This document shows positions 23,135 to 28,658 of a stretch of DNA of 28,658 bases, one piece after another. The stretch is taken from NCBI GenBank assembly GCA_051648105.1, contig JBOFEN010000095.1:1-28658 (forward strand), written 5' to 3'. The translations under genes were made by a program, and so were the position numbers. Within the stretch, counting starts at the first letter, position 1; every line of letters begins with the position of its first letter. Origin of the DNA: UBA7332 sp051648105. GTDB taxonomy: Bacteria; Bacteroidota; Bacteroidia; Bacteroidales; UBA7332. The notes under the pieces are model-generated. The model was not told where the DNA came from. It did no database searches and saw nothing but the letters and a program-made list of their open reading frames with translations.

Positions 23135-25480
23135 ATGAAAAATAAAACTATCTCCGGATTACTTGTAGCCTTATTATTGGGCTTGTATGGATGTGCAGAT
23201 GAAAAATTAAAGTCTGAATATTATGATGAAAAGATAGAACAAAGAGTTGAACAAATTCTAAAGAAAATGACTCTAGAGGAGAAGGTTGGGCAAATGACTC
23301 AACTAGCCCTCGATGTAGTTGGTAAAGGAAATTCAGTATATGAGAGTGATTTCCCTTTTGAATTTGATGAAGCACTTTTAGATACAGTTATTCGTAAATA
23401 CAAAGTAGGTTCTATACTTAATACAGCTACGAATACTCCTTTTACTCACGACGAGTGGAGTAATATTATCAAGCGTCTTCAGGATGAAGCTATTAATGAA
23501 ACGGGTATTCCTATATTATATGGTGTAGATCAAATCCATGGTACTACATATACTATTGGTGGTACATTGTTTCCCCAACAAATTGGAATGGGGGCTACCT
23601 TTAATCCTTTACTTGTAAAGCGTAGCGCTGAAGTTACAGCTTACGAAACTAGGGCAGGTTCTATTCCATGGAATTTCTCTCCAGTATTAGATTTAGGAAG
23701 AGATGCTCGTTGGTCTCGTCAATGGGAAACCTATTCAGAGGATAGTTATCTTGTTTCAGTTATGGGGAAAGCATGCACAGAAGGTTACCAAGGTAGCAAT
23801 CCTAATGATATAGGTCAGAATAATGTTTCTTCTTGTCTCAAGCATTTCATGGGCTACGGAGTTACCAGCTCTGGTAAAGATAGAACACCATCTTATATCT
23901 CTGAACAAGATCTCCGAGAACGCCACTTTGAACCGTTTAAAGAGGCTATTAATGCAGGGGCACTTTCTGTAATGGCTAATTCTGGAATGAATAATGGAGT
24001 TCCTTATCACATAAATTATAAATATCTCACAGAATGGCTTAAGGAAGACTTGAATTGGGATGGGTTAATTGTTACTGATTGGGCAGATATAAACAATATA
24101 ACTCTACGCGACAAGATAGTTCCAACAAAAAAAGAGGCTATTAAGTTGGCTATTAATGCAGGTATAGATATGTCTATGGTTCCTTATGAGTGGTCATTTT
24201 GTGTATATCTTAAGGAATTGGTGCAAGAAGGAGAGGTGCCAATGAGTCGTATTGATGATGCTGTCCGTCGTGTTTTACGTATGAAACTGAGATTAGGTCT
24301 TTTTGAAAAGCCATATTCAAATCCTAATGATTACCCTTTATTTGGATCTACTGATCATGCTGATATTGCTCGTAAATCAGCAGATGAATCAATTACTTTA
24401 TTAAAGAATGAGGATAATATATTGCCTCTAAAACAAGGAAAGAGGGTACTAGTAACTGGGCCTAATGCTAACTCTATGCGAACGTTAAACGGCGGTTGGA
24501 CCATGAGTTGGCAGGGTGAGAAGGGGGATGAATATTTAACTCAATACAACACAATTCTTGAAGCCGTACAGAATCGTATTGGTGTTAACAATGTAGTATA
24601 TGAACCTGGTGTAACCTATAAGACACAAATTCCTTCAACAACCTCTATCTCTTATGACCAAGAGAATAGTCCTGAGATAGACAAAGCTGTGGCAGCATCT
24701 CGATCAGTTGATTATATAATTTTGTGTTTAGGAGAGAATAGCTACTGTGAGACACCAGGTAACCTCAATACCCTAGACATATCTATTAATCAAGCAAATT
24801 TAGCAAGAGCATTAGTTGCAACAGGTAAACCTGTTATTCTTGTATTAAATGAAGGAAGACCCCGTGTTATATCTGATATAGAGCCGTCTATGAAAGCTGT
24901 TGTACAAACATATCTGCCAGGTAATTATGGAGGAGACGCCCTTGCTGCAATACTTTGGGGAGATATTAACCCTAGTGGTAGATTACCATATACTTATCCA
25001 AGGTCTGCAAATTCATTGATAACCTATGATTATAAACCGTCTGAAGATCTTGACAAGATGCAGGGGGCCTATGACTATGATGCAGTTATGTCTGTTCAGT
25101 GGGCTTTTGGTTATGGCCTAAGCTATACAACCTTTGAGTACTCTAATCTGTCTGTCAATATTGAAGATTTTGATTATAAGGATATTCTAAAATTTACAAT
25201 TGATGTTACAAATACTGGGGATAGAGACGGAATGGAAACGGTAATGCTATATAGCTCTGATCTTTATGCATCACTTACTCCTGATGTCCGTCGCTTACGT
25301 GCTTTTGAAAAGATTTTTCTTAAATCTGGAGAAAAGCGAACTGTGACATTATCAGTTCCAGCATACTCACTAGCTTTTGTTACTACTGATGGAAGTTGGG
25401 TGTTGGAAGAAGGGGCGTTTGATGTACAAGTAGCTAATCAAGTTGTCAAGGTAAATTGTACAAGTACACTTTCAAGGTAA
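23135..25480 (+). CDS. GH3 beta-glucosidase, lipoprotein
   Basis: The 781-residue enzyme is predicted to remove glucose from the non-reducing end of beta-glucan oligosaccharides. The signal ends LYGC (Cys20), so it is lipid-anchored. The N-terminal GH3 barrel (about 35-385) has GVDQIHG, the KH pair (Lys236-His237) and the nucleophile Asp315 in LIVTDWAD. The alpha/beta domain (about 410-640) has GENSYCETPGN, whose Glu is the likely acid/base. A fibronectin-III-like domain (about 680-775) ends the chain. It has its own 5' gap after the operon terminator, so it may be transcribed separately, but it sits with the GH16 enzyme and completes glucan breakdown to glucose. Confidence 0.95.
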   Translation: MKNKTISGLLVALLLGLYGCADEKLKSEYYDEKIEQRVEQILKKMTLEEKVGQMTQLALDVVGKGNSVYESDFPFEFDEALLDTVIRKYKVGSILNTATNTPFTHDEWSNIIKRLQDEAINETGIPILYGVDQIHGTTYTIGGTLFPQQIGMGATFNPLLVKRSAEVTAYETRAGSIPWNFSPVLDLGRDARWSRQWETYSEDSYLVSVMGKACTEGYQGSNPNDIGQNNVSSCLKHFMGYGVTSSGKDRTPSYISEQDLRERHFEPFKEAINAGALSVMANSGMNNGVPYHINYKYLTEWLKEDLNWDGLIVTDWADINNITLRDKIVPTKKEAIKLAINAGIDMSMVPYEWSFCVYLKELVQEGEVPMSRIDDAVRRVLRMKLRLGLFEKPYSNPNDYPLFGSTDHADIARKSADESITLLKNEDNILPLKQGKRVLVTGPNANSMRTLNGGWTMSWQGEKGDEYLTQYNTILEAVQNRIGVNNVVYEPGVTYKTQIPSTTSISYDQENSPEIDKAVAASRSVDYIILCLGENSYCETPGNLNTLDISINQANLARALVATGKPVILVLNEGRPRVISDIEPSMKAVVQTYLPGNYGGDALAAILWGDINPSGRLPYTYPRSANSLITYDYKPSEDLDKMQGAYDYDAVMSVQWAFGYGLSYTTFEYSNLSVNIEDFDYKDILKFTIDVTNTGDRDGMETVMLYSSDLYASLTPDVRRLRAFEKIFLKSGEKRTVTLSVPAYSLAFVTTDGSWVLEEGAFDVQVANQVVKVNCTSTLSR

Positions 25481-25606
25481 ACTTTTTTCACCTACATGAT
25501 GCCATAAATATTAGAGTAAGCAAATGTATTATAAACTACTATGGTGTGTACTTGCCTACTATGGTGTAATCCTATTTTATTCCATTGCTATATTTATATG
25601 TAGTAT

Positions 25607-25648
25607 AAAAAGAGATGCTCTTCTAGGACTAGAAGAGCATCTCTTTTT
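25607..25648. terminator. Perfect 20-bp palindromic terminator after GH3
   Basis: AAAAAGAGATGCTCTTCTAG (25607-25626) and its exact complement (25629-25648) flank only two bases, giving a perfect stem closed by a tight loop. The A-run on one side and T-run on the other allow termination in both directions. It lies 126 bases past the GH3 stop and 46 before the cupin ATG. Confidence 0.9.
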
Positions 25649-25694
25649 ATCTTATTATTACTACCTTGCCCCACTCAAAATAAACATCTTAGTT

Positions 25695-26015
25695 ATGAAG
25701 AATCTATTTGATACAGAGGGGTTATATGATATCTCAGAAGTGTTTGAAACTTTATTAGAGGTACCTAATGTAAATGGTGCTATCAAGATAGAACGTATAG
25801 TTTCTTTTGGCCATCCTACACCTTTAGGGGAGTGGTACGATCAGGAAGAGAGTGAGTGGGTTTCGCTTCTTTCTGGTCTTGCAACCTTGCTCTATGAGGA
25901 TGGTACAATTGTAGAGATGGTTGCTGGTGACCATATACTTATCCCACCACATCTTCGTCATAGGGTTGAAAAGGTGAGCAATGATGCCGTATGGTTAGCA
26001 ATCTTTATCTCTTAG
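25695..26015 (+). CDS. Small cupin-domain protein
   Basis: The 106-residue protein is a single cupin barrel (about 25-105) with GHPTPLGEWYDQEESEWVSLL, LYEDGTIVEMVAGD and HILIPPHLRHRVEKV. The last holds the His-x-x-x-x-His type residues of cupin motif 2. Cupin motif 1 is degenerate, with the GEWYDQEESEW part supplying possible acidic ligands. The start is the ATG at 25695. An upstream in-frame ATG at 25524 would force translation through the terminator palindrome. No signal peptide is seen, so it is cytoplasmic. A substrate cannot be assigned. It is convergent with the GH53 gene, 31 bases away. Confidence 0.82.
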   Translation: MKNLFDTEGLYDISEVFETLLEVPNVNGAIKIERIVSFGHPTPLGEWYDQEESEWVSLLSGLATLLYEDGTIVEMVAGDHILIPPHLRHRVEKVSNDAVWLAIFIS

Positions 26016-26046
26016 GCTATATTATCAATCATTGTGGGTACTTTTA

Positions 26047-27216
26047 TTACTTGAAAGCATCCATTATCATAGTTGGACGACCATCTTCGGTGAAAGCACC
26101 GAGGCGATACTGACTAGGTTTACATTCAGGCTCCCAGTAAAACACACCCTTACAACGACCATTTGTATTCTCTAGACTCTCTTTTATTACTCTTGCGAGT
26201 TGTCGTTTACCTTCGAATAGTAGGTCACTTGTCACAAGTTTACCATTGTCATCTCCACACTCCATACCAGTCTCCACTATCATCACATCACAGTTGAACT
26301 TAGCACTCAGCTCGTTGATGTTCTCTATGCAGTCTGTAATTACGTCATCAGCACTATAATCCTTATGTTCCAATCGAGTCCAATATGGATAGATAGACAT
26401 ACCTATCATATCCCATTTCCCACCATTAGCTTTCAGTTCATCGAAGAACCAGTTAAATAGCTCTTTGTCCCAGCCGTTGTCTAGGTGAACGATGACTATT
26501 GCCTCTTCAAAAACAGACTTAACAGCATCATATCCACTATTTATGAAAGTACCAATATTTGCCCAGTTGGCAGGATAAACAACATCGGTAGAAGCATTCG
26601 AAGGGGCATCTTTTAGATCACACTCCCTAACATCATATGCTGCACCACTCAGTGCGATATCCTTATCCCATAGTAATCCAGGTCTGATCTCATTACCTAC
26701 CTGCACCCATTTAGGAGATATACCTTCATTTTTCAAAGCTTGAAGCACTTCTACAGTATGATCATTAATGGCACTCTTCAATTCATCCACACTCTTGCCT
26801 ACCCATGCAGCAGGCTTATACTGTTGAGCTGGATCTGCCCAATAGTCACTATAATGAAAATCTATCATTACATCCATACCAAGATCATTAGCTCTCTTAG
26901 CTTTAACAACGACATCAGATGTATTGCACCAATTACCGTGAGCAGAAGGGTCCACCCATACACGAATACGAATAGCATCCAGCCCAAGCTCCTTCATTAA
27001 TGCAGTACACTCCCTCTGCTCACCCCGAGCGTTATAGAAGTTATACCCTTTAGACTCGTACTCAGTGATCCATCCAATGTCCGCACCTCTTGCGAAGTCA
27101 ATTTTTAGTTCACTAGATTCAACCAGCTTTGTTGTTGATTTGTTATTACTATTGCCACAAGCTACTAAAGCAGAGGTAGCACAAAGTAGTAGAGCTAATC
27201 TTTTAATAGAATTCAT
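26047..27216 (-). CDS. GH53 endo-beta-1,4-galactanase, lipoprotein
   Basis: The 389-residue enzyme is predicted to cut beta-1,4-galactan side chains of pectin (arabinogalactan type I). The signal ends LVAC (Cys20), so it is lipid-anchored. The barrel starts FARGADIGWITEYESKG, a GH53 hallmark. IRIRVWVDP and MIDFHYSDYWADP follow. The acid/base Glu176 lies in WVQVGNEI and the nucleophile Glu315 in VMIVETGME. The C-terminal KGVFYWEPE is also typical. It is on the opposite strand to the glucan locus and has no SusCD of its own here, so it is an isolated galactanase. Its promoter-like box is 76 bases upstream. Confidence 0.94.
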   Translation of the reverse strand: MNSIKRLALLLCATSALVACGNSNNKSTTKLVESSELKIDFARGADIGWITEYESKGYNFYNARGEQRECTALMKELGLDAIRIRVWVDPSAHGNWCNTSDVVVKAKRANDLGMDVMIDFHYSDYWADPAQQYKPAAWVGKSVDELKSAINDHTVEVLQALKNEGISPKWVQVGNEIRPGLLWDKDIALSGAAYDVRECDLKDAPSNASTDVVYPANWANIGTFINSGYDAVKSVFEEAIVIVHLDNGWDKELFNWFFDELKANGGKWDMIGMSIYPYWTRLEHKDYSADDVITDCIENINELSAKFNCDVMIVETGMECGDDNGKLVTSDLLFEGKRQLARVIKESLENTNGRCKGVFYWEPECKPSQYRLGAFTEDGRPTMIMDAFK

Positions 27217-27291
27217 GATAGGCTAATTTGTTAGTTTATAGATTGTAAATGTATATAATAGCTATTCAGCTGTATAACACATGGTATTTTG

Positions 27292-27299
27292 CAAATATA
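27292..27299 (-). promoter_or_regulatory. Candidate -7 box TATATTTG of the GH53 gene
   Basis: On the minus strand TATATTTG is an exact match to TAnnTTTG and would give a leader of about 70 bases. A TTTG -33 element at the expected distance is not seen, so the call rests on the box alone. Confidence 0.4.
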
Positions 27300-27456
27300 T
27301 CAAATCTATATTTGAATGTACTCTAAATACACTAGTTTTCTTGATTATGGAGTTCGCCGTTACACGAAAGCAGACTATCTTTACTCCCTGGAATAGTGAA
27401 GATATACTCAGTTTATACCCGTACCATTTAGAATATTAACAATAATAACATAAGCT

Positions 27457-27618
27457 ATGGCAGATAACTATCTAGAGAAGCAGTATGAGGATTATGAGGC
27501 TCGTAGAGCTGCTTGGGAGAGAGAGCGTAAATATGGTAATATAATACCAGCAGTAAAGAAGACCCAACCTAAGGATAAGAGTGAAGACGCCTCTAAGGAT
27601 AAGAGTGAGAAGAAGTAA
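27457..27618 (+). CDS. Small charged protein, 53 residues, unknown function
   Basis: The frame ATG to TAA encodes MADNYLEKQYEDYEARRAAW, then a short Lys/Arg/Glu-rich segment and a tail with two DKSE/DKS repeats (KDKSEDASKDKSEKK). The N-terminus MADNYLE resembles a group of very short Bacteroidota proteins of unknown function that I recall beginning the same way. That likeness is from memory and not checked. There is no signal peptide or membrane segment. It is probably helical at the start and disordered at the end. It is divergent from GH53, and a hairpin lies 38 bases past its stop. It is short but has codon-like composition and a plausible ATG. Confidence 0.7.
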   Translation: MADNYLEKQYEDYEARRAAWERERKYGNIIPAVKKTQPKDKSEDASKDKSEKK

Positions 27619-27656
27619 TACTCTTCAATCTATCCTGTAATTTCCATAAATATAAA

Positions 27657-27694
27657 TCGCCCTTGTAAGTGTAGCTATACACTCACAAGGACGA
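27657..27694 (-). terminator. Terminator between the convergent 53-aa gene and acylase gene
   Basis: TCG-CCTTGT-AGTGTA (27657 on) pairs with TACACT-ACAAGG-CGA (to 27694). The two mismatches (C-A and A-C) become G-U pairs on the minus strand, where the stem is followed by TTTATATTTATGG. It therefore best serves the acylase gene that ends at 27727, and may also stop the plus-strand small gene. Confidence 0.75.
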
Positions 27695-27726
27695 TAATAT
27701 TAAATCACTACTCTCTATGAAATACC

Positions 27727-28658
27727 TTACTTCTCAATCATGAAAGTAAAGCTTGGTGCTTTTACAAACTTGTCAGCTGCATTACCTGCATATATTTCAC
27801 CACTAGCAAGATGTAGCTTTCTTGTTCCAGCCTTAGCTGAGAAGTCTACTGTCTTTAGATCTATCCAGAAGACGTTGGGCGAAAGTGTTGACTCATAGTA
27901 GTATTTGAGATTCTTATGGTCTGAAACTGTTCGCCATATAGTTGTCGCAATGTTTGGGTGACCATCTGTGGTTATACCTAGAGGAACAGAAGCATTGCGT
28001 ATCACACTGAAAACACCTGCTACACCAACTCTTTCATCAGCTGTCTTGGGTATTATATCAATATAGAATGAAGCTCTGGCAAAACGATCTGTAGCTCTGT
28101 TTGTACCAGGTAACATATTGAGACCATTAACTTGCTTCCAGTACTCTCTTATAGGAAGATGATCGGAGTAGAAAGGTGAGTTTGTCATTACCTTGTACTC
28201 TGCTCCTTTATGTATTACAGCATTACCATCTCTATACTCAATTATTGCACTATTGCCTGTTGCATCAGATATAGAGAGGTGAAGGTTTGCAGAGATCCCA
28301 TTTGGTAGCATAGGAGCATCTATTTGAAACTGGTCTTTAGAGAGAACAGCAACAGCCTCATCGACAGTGGCAAAGTTGTCAAGCACATACTGAGCCCAAA
28401 GAGAGATACCAAGATATGGTCTAGTGTCATTTGCTCTTTGATACTTAGATTCAGCAAGGAATAGTAGGTTTGCTACAAGTCCTTTCTCATTCATTCCGTC
28501 AGCAGACCCAATCTCATAACCAGCTGCAATTACACTTCCATATTTTGATTTCCACTTAACGCAGTTATCTGTGATTCCCCCAACACGTTCCACATCTCGA
28601 GGGAAGATATAGAGGTTTGTGTGCATATCCTCCTTCCAATCCATCGTTCGTCCTGTTA
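27727..28658 (-). CDS. Choloylglycine hydrolase / penicillin V acylase family protein, 5' end missing
   Basis: This Ntn-hydrolase would cut an amide bond (bile-salt conjugate, penicillin V or N-acyl-amino compound). The visible part reads T-G-R-T-M-D-W at its start, the conserved Arg and Asp just after the catalytic N-terminal Cys, so the frame continues beyond the window and the Cys is not seen. Also present are GMNEKGLVANLLFLAES, MTNSPFY (catalytic Asn region) and TDRFARASFY (conserved Arg). The final 310 codons agree with the family's size. It probably has an upstream signal peptide. Whether it is a bile-salt hydrolase or an acylase cannot be decided. It is convergent with the 53-aa gene and has its own terminator. 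Confidence 0.9.
   Translation of the reverse strand, partial: TGRTMDWKEDMHTNLYIFPRDVERVGGITDNCVKWKSKYGSVIAAGYEIGSADGMNEKGLVANLLFLAESKYQRANDTRPYLGISLWAQYVLDNFATVDEAVAVLSKDQFQIDAPMLPNGISANLHLSISDATGNSAIIEYRDGNAVIHKGAEYKVMTNSPFYSDHLPIREYWKQVNGLNMLPGTNRATDRFARASFYIDIIPKTADERVGVAGVFSVIRNASVPLGITTDGHPNIATTIWRTVSDHKNLKYYYESTLSPNVFWIDLKTVDFSAKAGTRKLHLASGEIYAGNAADKFVKAPSFTFMIEK

Noticed and set aside
25524..25694. Extended start for the cupin gene
   Set aside because: It would translate through a perfect palindromic terminator, and the first 57 residues look like random hydrophobic sequence.
27376..27383. TATCTTTA as a promoter for the 53-aa gene
   Set aside because: One mismatch to the -7 consensus, no -33 element and an AT-rich background make it too weak to list.

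Overview
The window looks like a chromosomal segment of an AT-rich Bacteroidota species, most likely order Bacteroidales. The reasons are a SusC/SusD pair, lipoprotein glycoside hydrolases, a dimeric-type glycyl-tRNA synthetase, no clear Shine-Dalgarno sites, and promoter-like TAnnTTTG boxes. Species cannot be named from sequence alone.

Layout. (1) 1-134 is the right end of an IS3-family insertion sequence: the last 33 codons of its transposase plus the right terminal repeat. (2) 135-1928 is about 1.8 kb without a credible gene. It holds two paralogous non-coding elements (282-630 and 1395-1745), two related hairpins, a 42-bp near-palindrome and a short 22-bp tandem array. (3) 1929-6858, minus strand, is housekeeping and stress: lipid A synthesis (lpxB) coupled to surE, a rubrerythrin, and a CPA2-type cation/proton antiporter. 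(4) 7055-11320, plus strand: glyS, a lemA-family gene, a lipoprotein FKBP prolyl isomerase and mnmE. (5) 11427-13168, minus strand: a LytTR response regulator and its LytS/YehU-type histidine kinase, divergent from an outer-membrane beta-barrel receptor (13378-16212). (6) 16553-25480, plus strand: a polysaccharide utilisation locus of SusC, SusD, a GH16 endo-glucanase, a small secreted protein, and a GH3 beta-glucosidase. The enzymes suggest a laminarin-like beta-1,3-glucan. (7) 25695-28658: a cupin, a GH53 endo-galactanase, a 53-aa charged protein and the 3' part of a choloylglycine hydrolase/penicillin acylase-family gene cut by the window edge.

How the parts work together. SusD and SusC would capture and import glucan fragments made by the surface GH16 enzyme, and GH3 would finish them to glucose. 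No hybrid two-component regulator, SusR or ECF sigma/anti-sigma pair sits beside the locus. The LytTR system is the only regulator nearby, and two direct repeats with a 21-bp period upstream of the neighbouring receptor could be its operator.

The most unusual signal is the pair of non-coding elements. Their flanks are nearly identical and their interiors have the same architecture. Each interior carries seven copies of an 11-bp word in the same order and orientation, but the word differs between elements (CTATTGCAACC versus CTATCTACATG). All copies within an element have changed together. That pattern suggests a word-specific binding or pairing system, for example iteron-like sites or a structured RNA. 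No partner gene is visible in the window.
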